From NCBI GenBank assembly GCA_964059195.1, contig CAXKWD010000009.1, positions 84,727,432 through 84,791,431 of the forward strand: DNA of 64,000 bases, given 5' to 3'. Position 1 is the first letter of the stretch; each line of letters begins with the position of its first letter. Below are positions 30,716 to 42,009 of the stretch, piece after piece. The position numbers and the translations under genes are program-made. The DNA comes from Ectobius pallidus (lineage: Eukaryota > Arthropoda > Insecta > Blattodea > Ectobiidae). Under the pieces are notes generated by a model that was given only the letters and a program-made list of their open reading frames with translations, did not search any database and was not told the DNA's origin.

Positions 30716-31173
30716 GTCCACCGCTGTGGCAAAGGGGATGCATTCGCTCTTCTCACGCAGCGGGCCTGGGTTCAAATCCTGGTCGGGACAAGTTACCTGG
30801 ATGAGGGTTTTTCCGGGTTTTTTCCTCACCTGTGAGACAAATTTCGTGTAACTTTAGGCCCCCTTCTGGTCTTCTGATATCACTTGGCCGTCATTATCTT
30901 CTTCATCCCATCCTCGCCTTGTTTGGAGTATGTGTGTGAATGGTGTGTCTCGTCCTATGTGTTCGTGTTGTCTCGGAAGTGGCCCCGGCATTGGCTGATC
31001 ACTCATCCGGGAGGCCCTCCATGTCCTTGTCTGGTCAAAAAAGTATGTGTGTGATCCATAGATAATCCCTCTCCCGACAGGTCGCGGCCCTGTAAGGCCC
31101 GGGTGGCTTGGGTTGCTTAATGTTCCTATATGAGAGTGGTGAAACTAAGGTAAAGAAAGAAAGAAAGAAAGAG
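30716..31173 (+). mobile_element. Long tRNA-headed SINE, family B, copy 1
   Basis: The head CACCGCTGTGGCAAAGGGGA with box B CTGGGTTCAAATCCTGG is followed by a body (CTGGATGAGGGTTTTTCCGG, CCTCCATGTCCTTGTCTGGT, GGTCGCGGCCCTGTAAGGCC) and a (GAAA)n tail. The octamer TACCTTGT flanks it at 30708-30715 and 31174-31181. The same family is inserted on the minus strand at 58.84-59.31 kb. Box A here is weaker (GTGGCAAAGGG) than in the second copy (GTGGCTCAGGG). Long frames on both strands are passive. Confidence 0.9.
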
Positions 31174-31181
31174 TACCTTGT

Positions 31182-32903
31182 AATTAATCAAACATAAGAC
31201 TCTCTTATCTTAGCGATCAATTGTCGGTAAGTTCTCGTCGTTTGCGATAGGTGGCAGGTCGCGGCATAGAAAAGCATTGCACATTAAAACGCACGAAATA
31301 AACTAAGTTTAATGTAATATTAAAAGGATTTTATTTTAAATATAGTTTTTAACTGTACAGTTTGATTTACTGTATGAGAGTTCAGGACGTTAATTGATAA
31401 GGTCTTTAGGCCCAGTATTCATTTTTCTTACTCCATTGATCTCTCTGCCAGATAGATGTACTGGTCTGTGTAGCATATCTGGGATTGATTCTCATTAACA
31501 CAGTTACAATAAATTTTTGAAACTGATTTGATGCAATCTCATGGAACGAATAAAATTGTTTTGTATACGAATTTCAAAACATGGTTTTTTTTTTTTTATT
31601 GTTTTGAGCATAGTGGTTTCTGGTGAGTAATTAATTGCACTGCACTATATAGTCCTGCCAGTATTTTATGTGACACTTATCTTCTTTGCTGAGAGAAAAT
31701 CAGATTTTAGGGTATGTTATTTTTATTTTTTTTGGCGTACAGTTTACGTAAAACTCTAGGGGGCCGCATGTCGTAACGGAGGAGGCCGCATGTTTGACAC
31801 ACCTGCTCAAAGGCATGTTTTATTTTCTTCATGGGAAGTCATAAATATAGTACATAGATACTAAAAAAAATAGAAAAAATTAAAAACGTTATAAATCAGG
31901 AAAAAAAGTATGACTGATATACCGTGGGGTGTTCGATCTAAGCTTGCTTTGAAATTCAGTTTTTTTTCTTTATTTATTTTTTTTACGGTTATTCAACGGC
32001 GGATGTGTGCTGCTACTTTGGCTTGTACCGTCTTCGGTGAATCTACCGACAAGGGACTGTCGTGATTTCGCTCACGTAAAAGTCATTTGCCGGGGTCGAA
32101 GTCGCATACTTGAAAACAAAAAGCAAAGTAAGTTATCTCCAACCACTTTAATTTGTTGGAACTTTTAAAGGTGCAATATTCATAACAGTCTACTGGTAAG
32201 TGAAGTTATTCAAAATTGTATCCTTTTACATCCTCGTAGATAACCGAAGAGAATTTAAGGAAAGGGTAAAGGTAAAAAATAATGTAATCCAATTACGAAG
32301 TTATTGAACAGGCTTCAGAATTTTTAAGTTGAGGTTACAGCAGTCCTCAAAGTAATCGGATTGTTCCGGCTGGTTGGAGTAACTTGTTGTGAAAGGTTGT
32401 TTAATACCACGAGTGAATTAATTAGAGTTAGGTAAGTATGACGCAGGCAGACTTCTCTCTTCCGTATTATCTTTCAAGTGAAGCTTGATTGGTGGGCAGA
32501 AAACCAGATTATAAAGCCTGTTTGTGCGAGCAAACCACTCAGACGCGATGCGAAGCGATGTTCTTGCTTAATGAGTAAACACCATCAGGAAGCTGGTGCT
32601 TCACCGCTGCCAAAATGTTAACTTCTACTTCAGTGTGTGCTTCCCATAATATTACATGTAGGTTTCTGTAAGGAAGTATTCAGAAATATACTCCCTTAAC
32701 CTGATCTATGAGGCTTAGTAATTCGATGCGTCCAAACCATCATGTTGATAGAAATATTCACAAACGCTTTTCTTCATAAATGCTTTTTTTTAGGTAGATT
32801 TCGAAGAAAGTACCATATCATGACTTTCGAAAAATTCTTTCATATCTTTACGTTTCATGCCTCCCTAAGTACGAAACCACCGCCCGTTAAAAAAAGTTAT
32901 ACA
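31182..32903. other. Mostly unassigned; hAT-like right end at 31.76-31.80 kb
   Basis: GGGGGCCGCATGTC and GGCCGCATGTTTGACACACC+TG (31760-31802) look like the right end of a hAT element (terminal ...GTTTGACACACCTG), but no left partner was found. The rest shows no gene. Confidence 0.4.
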
Positions 32904-32911
32904 TATATATA

Positions 32912-33093
32912 CAGTGGCGGACGCAGAAATTTTTTTCGGGGGGGGGGGGATTTGAATAGGTAGAAAGAATACTAAGAAAAAATTAATCAACTTACATATA
33001 CAATTAGTTTATAAAACTGGCCACTTAGAGTACTTTTTTCAAATTTCGGGGGGGGGGGATGTAACCCCCTATCCCCCCCTGCGTCCGCCACTG
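32912..33093. mobile_element. Short hAT-type MITE (CAGTGGCGGACGCAG ends)
   Basis: CAGTGGCGGACGCAG and CTGCGTCCGCCACTG are perfect inverted ends. The flanks TATATATA (32904-32911) and TGTATATA (33094-33101) agree at 7 of 8 positions, consistent with an old 8 bp hAT duplication. Subterminal G-runs (GGGGGGGGG) face each other. 182 bp, non-coding. Confidence 0.8.
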
Positions 33094-33101
33094 TGTATAT
33101 A

Positions 33102-34540
33102 TATATTTACACGCTAGCGGCCGTAATTTTGAAGATATCTCAACCAAATTTTATTATGTTATTTCTAGGCCCAATAGTTCGGACATGTTCGTTAATGAGC
33201 AAAATTGGCCGAAGGGGAAGGGGGTTGAAATTTTGAAAAATTTATATCTCGGCCCCTATGAAGTATAGAGGAAAACTTTGTTTGAGTAAATTAGAGTACT
33301 CCCTTTGGAGTTCACAGTGACACTAACGATTCGGGGGTTTTGGGGGTACGAGTAGGGGTGGGGGGATGGAAATTCGAAATTTTTGAACCCATGTCTTGTG
33401 GGGTATCGTTGAAAAGCTCTTGATGAGTACTCTACAAATCAATAACTACTTTCTCGATAGTTCTCATATAAGGAGAGTTTTGAATGTTTGAAAAAGTGCT
33501 CTCTCTTTTTTGCAGTTATTATTACGGGTTTGTCATGCCAATGCTAAAGAAGAAGAGTGCTGCGCAGCGACAATAAATTAAAACAAAAGTACTTCGAAGT
33601 CTTCCTCAGCCTGTAGACCTGCCTAAAGGGATTTTTTTATTTATTTTCCGTTCATGCTATCATGGCGGAAACTCCAATTTCCCACAACCAGTGTTGATAT
33701 CCTATCTTACCGCACTATTTACCGCACAGGTGCTTTATTATGTCAAAACCTGTAACTTTTGATGCATCTATTATTGCATACACGGAATATAATTGTAATT
33801 GCTATCTGAAGTTTACAATTTAAATGTACCTTTGTCTTGACTTCCATCTTAATTCTTAATATTGAGTTTACTTAGTTGAATGTAACTTAGATTTTCTAAT
33901 CACCCTCTAAAACCATAACCAGGGGTTAGCCTTGCTGAAAAAGAATAATGCAATGGCGAGTAAGAACCTTAGTGATAATCTTATTAAAGTGGACTACAAT
34001 GGCAACCATACTGTAATTAATGAAATCACTTCCCATTATGAACTTTGTGAACGTTGGGTTTACAGGAGTGTCGCTTGTTTGTGAATAATGCCAGTATTTT
34101 GCTGTCAAGCAGATAATCTGGCTCTATTGATACTAAAGTACTGTCGTTCTCTAACCGTTCATTAAGGTCTGAAACAATTGCGAAAATCAGCAGGCTTCAT
34201 AATCCCCAGCTGGATCTTTCTCTCTGTCATATAACATTAATCTTTAGTCAAGTGTGCTGAGTTCTATCAATCATTGCTACACTGGTTTCCATTAATGCTG
34301 TCTTCGCATTTCTAACTGTAGAGAATTCTAGTGACAGGTATTACGTATTTCAGTCTAACTCAGTGTTATGTAAAGTGACATCTGCTTATTTCAGAGATTC
34401 AGGATGGTAGAGAAAGTAATATATCCTATATATACTGTATATAATTTGAAAATAAGAAAGCTTTTTTTTTTTAAACAGTCTTGTATGCGACAGAGGTTGT
34501 AGTGTTCTACTAAAGCTCTACTATAGTAACTAGTTGTCTT
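33102..34540. other. Unassigned; repeat-like block 33.1-33.5 kb
   Basis: 33.10-33.50 kb has phrases typical of dispersed non-coding insect repeats (GGCCGTAATTTTGAAGATAT, ATATCTCGGCCCC, GGGGTATCGTTGAAAAGCTC) but no partner copy was found in this window. The remainder is featureless. Confidence 0.35.
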
Positions 34541-34550
34541 AATAACTATT

Positions 34551-34743
34551 TTAGGCCGCCCCATGGCTGAGTGTTTTAGACAGCTGGGACCCGGGATCGC
34601 ATCTCGTTGGATCTATGTGGAATTTGTGGTGGACAAAATGGGGGTTGGGCAAGTTTTCTCAAGATTTTCTCATTTGCCATACATAATTCCGCCGTTCCTC
34701 CATTCATCATAAAAAACCATTGGTTGCAATAAAGGAATTATTA
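34551..34743 (+). mobile_element. Short tRNA-derived SINE with 10 bp duplication
   Basis: GGCCGCCCCATGGCTGAGTG begins a tRNA-like head (box A GGCTGAGTG; box B GGGATCGCATCTCG, degenerate). The body includes CAAGTTTTCTCAAGATTTTC and ends near AAAGGAATTATT. AATAACTATT occurs at 34541-34550 and 34744-34753 as the target-site duplication. Confidence 0.8.
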
Positions 34744-34753
34744 AATAACTATT

Positions 34754-35342
34754 AAACCACAGTTTTTATCTACTGTACATTCTCTATTCTTGTGGACGAA
34801 AACCAACAGACTATTTCTTTAAAATTGATCTAAGTTTAGTGTTTTCCTTAATAGCCACACTGCCATTGATAATTTAGTGTTGATTTTATCACTAAGTAGT
34901 CCGACCGAAGACTTGGAAGGTTGGAAGGTTTGTTTCGTTTGTATTTTGTTTAAAGCCAGAAATGTAATATGTGCAGCTTCTAGAATTTCGAACCGAGTAC
35001 TAGCAGTCTCTTCTATTTAATTTTTTTGCTCCATACTGTCAACACTCAATGGAAATATCACGTTCATGTTCTACACCAACAACGTTCGTTGATTTCTCCT
35101 AGTTACCACATCTACTAACCTAAAAAGTTGAATCGTATGCCTTTTTTGGTGATACTATATTACAAATTAATTTCCCGTTAATTCTTTTTAGCAATTTTGA
35201 CCTATTTTTGCAACAACACTAATGTGAGCTGTAGTAATTCGCGGATCTTGGCATACTCCCGTTTTTAACTTGACCCTTTAGTTAGTAACCTTCCCTTTGG
35301 TAACTAAATAACGATTGTCAGTTTTGACGAGTAGTAATAAAA
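34754..35342. other. Unassigned AT-rich DNA
   Basis: No recognised feature. Confidence 0.45.
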
Positions 35343-35868
35343 TAGGGCCCGGATTCTTAGGTTTTAAACTATTTTGTTCCTTGCTAATTAGTTGTAATAT
35401 TTTAACGTACTTTTCCGTTTCGATGTTATGGCAGTTACATAGATGTTTTAAACAAATAAAAAAAAGGCTAAATAAGACGTTAAAAACTAAATTAAATTAT
35501 TTAAAATAAGATAAAACACTTTACGAAACGTACACTTGTAGTTTATTCACTGTATTTGCTCAAGTAAGGTATCGCAAGTTAAGTATTCTAATAGTTGGAT
35601 GATTAATTGAAAAAACCTTCTTCTTGAGTTTATGTGGTGGAGTTGGAGAGGAAACGGGTAATTCCAAAATTAAAAACTGTGGAAAATTAAGCAAAGAATG
35701 TTCGTAAAATGTTGTGGTTCAGAGCCATGAAAATTGTAAGTAAAAATAAAATCAATATATTTCTTTGTTTATTCATTTATATAATGGTAAAGAAACTAAA
35801 ATAAAACTATTTTAATATGATTAAAAATACTAATACAGAGCTTATAAAACCTAACCATCCGGGCCCTA
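35343..35868. mobile_element. hAT-like MITE (TAGGGCCCGG ends)
   Basis: TAGGGCCCGGATTCTTAGGT+TTTA and TAAAACCTAACCATCCGGGC+CCTA are inverted with a few mismatches. AGTAATAA lies 3 bases left of the left end and AGTAATTA adjoins the right end (7 of 8), which suggests an 8 bp duplication with a small change at the left junction. Its ends resemble those at 60.94-61.49 kb (CAGAGCCCGGATTCTGATGA), so the two may be related families. Confidence 0.6.
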
Positions 35869-36021
35869 GTAATTATGAATACAGCATTGACTACCTGTTG
35901 AAATTTAATTACTCTAGTGACATCTGACACGAATCTTTTCCATTGTGAGAGTTGATTGTAATGAATTTTCTCCTTAGAGACTGTCCCTCTCTCCCTCTTA
36001 TCCGTCACCCTCCTTCTTCTA

Positions 36022-36335
36022 TTGATTTTCGTTCTCCCTAAGCGAGGCCGGGTGGCCGAGGAGGAAAAGAAGGGCATCCCTATGGTTACCATGGTAACGT
36101 GTCTGGATGGTTTGATTTGGGGAAAGCTGGAACCAGGTACGACGGTGGATGAGTACCTGTACCAAGTAGGCGTATTTGCGAAAATTGAATTGTCGACTCT
36201 GTGGCGCGCAACATGCTCAACTGTGACCTGGCTGCAATATGGTGCAGCACAGTGTGATTCACAACCAAATACCTGTGTACATGGATGTCCGCAGACATTT
36301 TGCCAATTGGGGCAAATGAACAAATTATCCCATCA
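36022..36335 (+). CDS. Unrecognised stretch open on both strands
   Basis: The plus frame is open from 36022; its first ATG is at 36082 (M-V-T-M-V-T-C-L-D-G) and a second in-frame ATG at 36091 sits in CCATGG context. It contains a Cys-rich tail (AQCDSQPNTCVHGCPQTFC) before running into the (ATT)n microsatellite, which extends it artificially to 36441. The minus strand is also open over the same interval (36323-35796, Cys-containing VCGHPCTQVFGCESHC). G+C is clearly above the surroundings. I do not recognise either protein. It may be a coding exon, an old element, or just a low-stop patch. Confidence 0.25.
36085..36098. promoter_or_regulatory. Perfect X-box palindrome (RFX-type site)
   Basis: GTTACCATGGTAAC is a fully symmetric match to the X-box bound by RFX transcription factors (half-sites GTTRCC and GGYAAC with a short spacer), known from ciliary genes in animals. 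It overlaps both in-frame ATGs of the neighbouring open stretch, so it may instead be incidental coding sequence. Confidence 0.4.
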
Positions 36336-36339
36336 CTGT

Positions 36340-36350
36340 GCTATTATTAC

Positions 36351-36387
<37 letters not shown>

Positions 36388-36475
36388 CATTATCATCATC
36401 ATTACCATCATATTATCATCCACATCCTTGATTTACTGTAGTTGGACCTATGATTATGGATACATAGTCACTCAC
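36340..36475 (-). repeat. Repeat 3' end with (TAA)n tail, minus copy
   Basis: On the minus strand TATCCATAATCATAGGTCCA+ACTACAGTAAATCAAGGATGTG leads into GAT- and TAA-rich simple sequence. The plus-strand segment 36815-36990 repeats this (GTATCCATGGCCATAGTCCA..CTACAGTAAATGAAGGATGTTG then (TAA)n). The two form an inverted pair, each ending in a variable TAA-type tail, as expected for two retroelement 3' ends. Confidence 0.6.
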
Positions 36476-36490
36476 ATGACATTTTGTACC

Positions 36491-36926
36491 CATGGACGTC
36501 CGGAAGGGGGGGCAGGGTAGGGCCGCTGCCCCTCCCTGGAAATTTTGTTTACACTTAAACCTCTAAATTAAATGACTATAAGCAACTAACGTGAAGTGAT
36601 GTTTAAGTCTCTTCGCGTTGTTTGGATGTAAACGAGCTCTAACAGCTGACTAGGTATGAGTGTATAGGAATAATTACTTCCCCTAAACTTGAAACCATTT
36701 ATACCCAAACATTTTATTACAATGAAGATAAGGCATTTTATATTTTATACGAGTATGAATAGTAGAAATTGTAAGGAGTAAGAAAAGTAATGTGAGTGTG
36801 TACATCAGATGTTTTCTTTGTATCCATGGCCATAGTCCAGCTACAGTAAATGAAGGATGTTGATTATATAATAATAATAAATAACAATAATGTGAATAGT
36901 AATAATAATAGCAATAATGTGATAAA

Positions 36927-36988
<62 letters not shown>

Positions 36989-37073
36989 GTGGTTGTAGTA
37001 ACATAGTGATGGTGGTGGTGGCGGTAATTCGTTCATTGGCCCTCCCTTGACAAAATTTCTGCGGACGCCCATG
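36491..37073. mobile_element. hAT-type element (CATGGACGTCCG ends) with nested repeat
   Basis: Left CATGGACGTCCGGAAGGGGG and right GACAAAATTTCTGCGGACGC+CCATG are imperfect inverted ends. Flanks TTTGTACC (36483-36490) and TTTATACC (37074-37081) match at 7 of 8, consistent with a hAT duplication. Inside lie the plus-oriented repeat 36815-36990 and a long (TAA)n run (about 36930-36987). No transposase frame. Confidence 0.75.
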
Positions 37074-37081
37074 TTTATACC

Positions 37082-38683
37082 CCTTACAATTTCACAGTCA
37101 GGTCTTCTATTCATATAAAATGGGATAGTCTACATCCATTGCTTTACCATCATTACATCAATTGCTTGACTGGAGATGATTTCAAGTTTAGTGGAATTAA
37201 TCATTCCTATATGCTCATATCTAAGTTGTTACCATATTTGCTTATAGTAAATTATTTTACAAATTTACGTGTAAACAAAATTTCCAGGGCGGGGGCAGCG
37301 GTCCTACCCTGCGATCCCAACCTCTGAAATATCAGGGCCTCCTTGAAATACGGTACTTATTTTGTTTTAGGAGACCCCATGAAATATTTGCATAAATTGG
37401 GCTTTTACAATTTTTCTTACACTACATATTAGGCCGACTATTAGGCTAATGTTTTATATTTATAACGCTCTTCTGAAAACATATTTCACTTAGTTTAATC
37501 CTATTCATAACAATAAAATAGGAATGTGGCTATAGAATATTGCGATACAAGAATTGTAAGTGCATCATTGGAGAATGGAGGAATAATTTGAGATTCTCTG
37601 ATGCACTTAACGCAATTTTTCTACGATAGGAAATAATAAAAAGCTTACGTGAGAATCAGTGACCATTATCAGCTGTTCTGAAGTTGCAGTGGATACCAAC
37701 CTTAAAAAGAAAAACCAATATTCGAATCTCTGTGGCGATCGATGCGCGTGGTCAACTATAGTCGCATCATACTTAACTATTGGATGAACTAAATCGTAAA
37801 GCAATATTAAGAAATAAAAAAGAAGTAAAGACACAAGTAAAATTGAAATGGTAAAATTCAACCAGATAGTGTGATTTGATTACAACCCATGTGTGTGTGT
37901 GTGTGTTTATATATATATATATATACAAAATAGTTTAATATTTCGATTAATTACACAGTTTTTGTATAGTTTTAGTATTTTAATTACAGGATATACTGTT
38001 ATACAATATGTACAATTATGTTTTGAAATTCATTGTTATTGAACATATTTTTCTGTATTTTTGTAAGGATTTAAAGTAAATAATAGTAAAGTATATAATA
38101 ATGTTTGAGAAATCCAAACTTCCTGAAACGTTTAGCCGTTTTGGTCAAGAAGTTGATATTTTTTTTAAACATCAATATTAAAGGTTGTTAAAAATTCGAA
38201 TTTCCGTCAATATACAATTTATACATCGTTTTCGGATACGTACCTGCACCGAACATTTAACCATTTAACCTGCACCATTTTTAACGTGAATTGAATACTG
38301 AAATTCTTCTTTCCATTTGGGTATTCTCTTACTTGAATATTCGGCGGGAGATAGAAGTAGTGGAAGTAACTAAAATCTGTCGTGGAGATCGGCCACCTGA
38401 TTCTCAGTGAATGCCGCGCTCTATTTACGGTAGAAGTCCGGTGGCTTAATGTTTGTTTCATACTCTATATACATACATATACCGGTATATATGTGCAGTT
38501 ACTTATGTACAGTAAATATAACAATTATATACGTATGTATAGTAGACTAAATATTATAAAAAGAAGACTTTTCTTTAAATCTTCAGAGATGAAATTCCTC
38601 TTAGTGGTTGACTTTAATGTAGCTTTTTGATTGCCGTACTCTTTTTCTGGTTGTCTAATCTATCTTTTTCCTTTTTGCAGGTA
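37082..38683. other. Unassigned DNA
   Basis: (GT)n followed by (TA)n at 37890-37924 is the only clear feature. No inverted ends recognised. Confidence 0.4.
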
Positions 38684-38751
38684 AGTAAAATGGAGCTCAC
38701 TGATTCATATTGTTCTTCAACGCCTGGTTGTGGCACTTACCAGTGTAAGTA
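38682..38751 (+). CDS. Weak candidate exon flanked by splice-like sites
   Basis: A pyrimidine-rich tract (TTTTTCCTTTTTGCAG) precedes GTAAGTAAAATGGAGCTCAC, and the frame from the ATG at 38691 reads MELTDSYCSSTPGCGTYQ before GTAAGTAC, a good donor. The same frame continues to a stop at 38826. Note that GTAAGT directly after the acceptor is itself a donor-like string. I know no matching protein; this is probably chance. Confidence 0.15.
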
Positions 38752-38829
38752 CATAGATAAAAACGACGTTCAAGTTTTTTCACAGTGTATTCTTAATAAG
38801 CATCATTCTGAGTTATCTGAATCCTGAAT

Positions 38830-39375
38830 TCATGTTCTTATTATGAACTGTATTCTATTTATTTATGCTGTATCTTAAAGGGCTTTATTTTTACTTAATT
38901 ATTTACAGATCTTCGTGATATTATCCCATGGTTTTGTGGTAATGCAAACATAATAATTGCAATTCATGGAGCAAGGTTAGGCAATCCTGATTATATAATT
39001 TAATAGAGCTTAACAGAAAGTCAGCATCCTTCGTCTTTCATCCTCTGAAGAGGACGGAGATGAAATCTTGTTTTGATATTTTTAGTAATTTTTTCGAGTT
39101 TTGCCTTAGGCCTATAAATGCACATACAAACACGATTTTACTTACCCTGCCTGTACCACAGTTATTGTACTAGGCCTATTATATTCAACTCTAAAATTTA
39201 ATGTTGAGTTTTCAGTATTACTACTCGTTTTAATTTTTAGGTTTTAGGGTCACCATTAAAATTAAATTAAATTAAACTTGTACCCACCATTATGTAGCAT
39301 GGAGTGTTACAAAATATGTTTTCTCCTGACAGGAGTTCTCATAAATTTGACACAAGCATAATCATTTTAGTCTTT
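38830..39375. other. Unassigned AT-rich DNA
   Basis: No recognised feature; two TAGGCCTA octamers only 64 bp apart at 39107 and 39171. Confidence 0.45.
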
Positions 39376-39383
39376 CCTTAGAC

Positions 39384-39633
39384 CAGCGTTTCTCAACCTA
39401 TGGTCCGCGAAGATGGTGCAGATGGTCCGCAGACAAAATTAAAAAATATCATAAAGCGATTGGAAAGCAAAGAAGTAAAATTTTTACACATATTTCGTTA
39501 AAATGACCTATACTTAATACCCCAAATATTAAGAATATAGGCCTTCTTTTAAAAATGGGATGTAAAAATAGGGGTCCGTAAAATTTTTTAGACATTTTAG
39601 AGGTCCTCTGGTTCAAAAAGGTTGAGAACGCTG
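39384..39633. mobile_element. hAT-type MITE with exact 8 bp duplication
   Basis: CAGCGTTTCTCAACC at the left and GGTTGAGAACGCTG at the right are hAT-style inverted ends. CCTTAGAC flanks both sides exactly (39376-39383, 39634-39641). TGGTCCGC is repeated near the left end (39401, 39421) and GGGGTCCGT near the right. 250 bp and non-coding. Confidence 0.95.
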
Positions 39634-39900
39634 CCTTAGACCATTGGCCTGTTCAACCTGATCACACCACCTTTCTAACGAACGATCCGAGCTCCATCTT
39701 CCCTCTGGTATATTGTCCCTAGCTGACACACCAATCTTTCTTAATTCATTCTTTCTACATGTTTGTTCCACTCTTTTCTTCTTTATAACATGTCACCAAT
39801 CATTGTCTTGTACTCCACACTCTTGCCTTGTATCACAGTTCCTTACCTTGTCCATTAAAAGTCCTTCCTGTGATTTGTCTGGGGGCATGGAATATATGAG

Positions 39901-40390
39901 TCGGGACCCCCCAGGATCCCTCATAAATACATCCTTGGGTCAACCTGTAACAGAGTAGAGAAGTAATGTTATTTACACACAGCTTCTTATTATATATCAG
40001 CCTATGAAGTGATAAAGTTGTATTGTCCATGCACAGGATGGAGAAAGTTTTGAGACTTTAAAATATATTTTTAACGACATTTCCATATTCAGGAAACTCA
40101 AAACACGTAGAGCGTACTTGTAAAAATTGTCCATTGGACACAGTAATTCTCATGTCTGTAAAAGGGACAACCAAGTACTATTTAGAAATTAATTTCTGGG
40201 GGGGGGGTTCAAAACTGATTGACCGTAAATTACTGACATCTTCCCTTCCTGACTGACACAAGAACATTGATTTTTTCTAACTAATGCTTTAAAATCTCAT
40301 ATTTTAGGGGGTTCCGGTCCCCCACGATCCCCTTAAAAGTGTCCTTGGATCAACCTATAATAGAGAAGAGAAGTAATGTTATTTACACAC
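39901..40390 (+). repeat. Diverged direct duplication, ~80 bp units 410 bp apart
   Basis: 39901-39980 and 40314-40390 share CCTTGGGTCAACCTGTAACA / CCTTGGATCAACCTATAATA and AGAAGTAATGTTATTTACAC+AC, preceded in both by a GG(G/A)CCCCC-type motif (GGACCCCCCAGGATCCC / GGTCCCCCACGATCCCC). They look like two ends or two copies of an unrecognised repeat. Confidence 0.6.
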
Positions 40391-40779
40391 TATTTTCTAA
40401 AGAAAAGAGATCCTACACTGCTCGAGTTCCTGGCTTTTACACATGAAATTAAATCGTCAGCACGACATCAGGATGGTAATGGTCTGACTGGTGAAATTAG
40501 TGAAACGGCATCAGGGGAAACGGCTGTACGTGTGTGTCACTAACGACCACATGGCCACCACAAATGTCATCCAGACTGACCTGGTTTCAAATCAGAGTCG
40601 CGATATCGACAAACTGATACTTCAGCTGCAGAATTAAGAAGCTTATAGGCCTTCTCCCCCTCATAAAAGTAAAAAGTAACAAGGAGAGAAACATGGACCA
40701 TAAAATTAGCTATTGAGCAAGAAAATTATTTTGAGTGTTCCTTAATGTTTAACAGAAAGCATAAAACGTGTATATGTAT

Positions 40780-42000
40780 ATATAAAAGTGGCTTTGTCCT
40801 TACTGACTGACTGACTGAATGATTGAATGAATAAATGAATGACTGATTGGCAGAGAATCAACGTAGAGCCTCCATAATAGGTAGAGACTTGGAATTTTGA
40901 CAGTACCTTCGTTTCATAACGCGAATGCATACTAAGAAAGGATTTTGCAATTTTTTTATTTTAAATGCCAAAAATCAAATGTTTTCGAGGAGATGAAATA
41001 CCTTATTAGCCTACAAAGAATTAAATCACATTGTACTGGGTATGTACAGTTCTCAAGACAACAGTGTAGGTCTATTGTTGGCAGTGTTCACAGGTAGCTT
41101 TGGAAGTGCATGATACGGGACTTTGACAAATTAGAGAAGCTTTCGATGTAATTATTCATTGGTGTAAATAGATAATAAAGAATGAAATCCACGAAACTAA
41201 TGCGCAATATGATGTAGTCACGTAACTTTCTCTACCCTGGACATAAAGAATACCATTTTCTCACTTCACATTTTGATGCAGAATAAGAGTTCGTATTGCA
41301 GGAACAGCATTTTCAGTTGTCTCAGCCTGAGGGTGCCAACGAGTATGCCACATCAGAAGTCGGAAAAAAAATTCTATCCACTGATATATTATTCACAACT
41401 GTAGGCTTTGTATTTTTAGTTGAGAAATATGGATGTTTATCATAGGCCCTAAGTAGGCGTATGTAAAAGGAGACAAAACAGGATGGAACCTTTTTAGTCC
41501 TATGCCCGCAGTTATTATTATGTCCTAGTTTTTGGGGGAGGAAAGTATGAAAGTGATATTGAATTTCTTTTTTATTTCCATCCCGGAACGGTTGTATGGT
41601 AACATGAGAGTAAGAAACAAAATATTCCGTAAAGGCAATACAATTCTATGTTACCGGAATTTCTTTTTCTTATTTCAACCACTACTAGGCTTGGTGTGTA
41701 GAAGCAATTGGGTACAAAATTCTACATCCTCTATGAGCCATAAGAAGCTATATCAAGCGTTTTCTGAGGGAATAGTTTTTTAATTTTAATTTAATTTAAT
41801 TTAATTTTTAATTAGTCGTTAGCAACACTGTGCTGCTATAGACATCGTCAGGTAAATAAATGTGATAAGTCGTTCTTCCTCATTTCAAAATCTAAATACC
41901 TATATAAGGACCTAGAGTTTGCAAATCGAAAGTCCTTCATAAGTTAATTTCGAATCACAAAATACAAAACCCGTGTGACGCCGGGCATTTTAAACTGGTT
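40780..42000 (-). mobile_element. Repeat family X, minus-strand copy
   Basis: Read on the minus strand it starts near GCCCGGCGTCACACGGGTTT (compare CCCGGCGTCGCCCGGGTTTT at 14.90 kb), contains AAACGCTTGATATAGCTTCT, GTCCAGGGTAGAGAAAGTTA and CGAAGGTACTGTCAAAATTC, and ends in a CAGTCAGTCAGT run and GACAAAGCCACTTTTATATA. It is about 400 bp longer than the 14.88 kb copy, with extra internal sequence between 41.25 and 41.65 kb. Confidence 0.65.
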
Positions 42001-42009
42001 AGAATATAC

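Noticed and set aside
30611..30851. Open frames on both strands over the SINE head at 30.7 kb
   Set aside because: They are passive translations of the GC-rich tRNA-derived SINE sequence.
36338..36520. Isoleucine- or tyrosine-rich frames
   Set aside because: Readings of the (ATT)n run.
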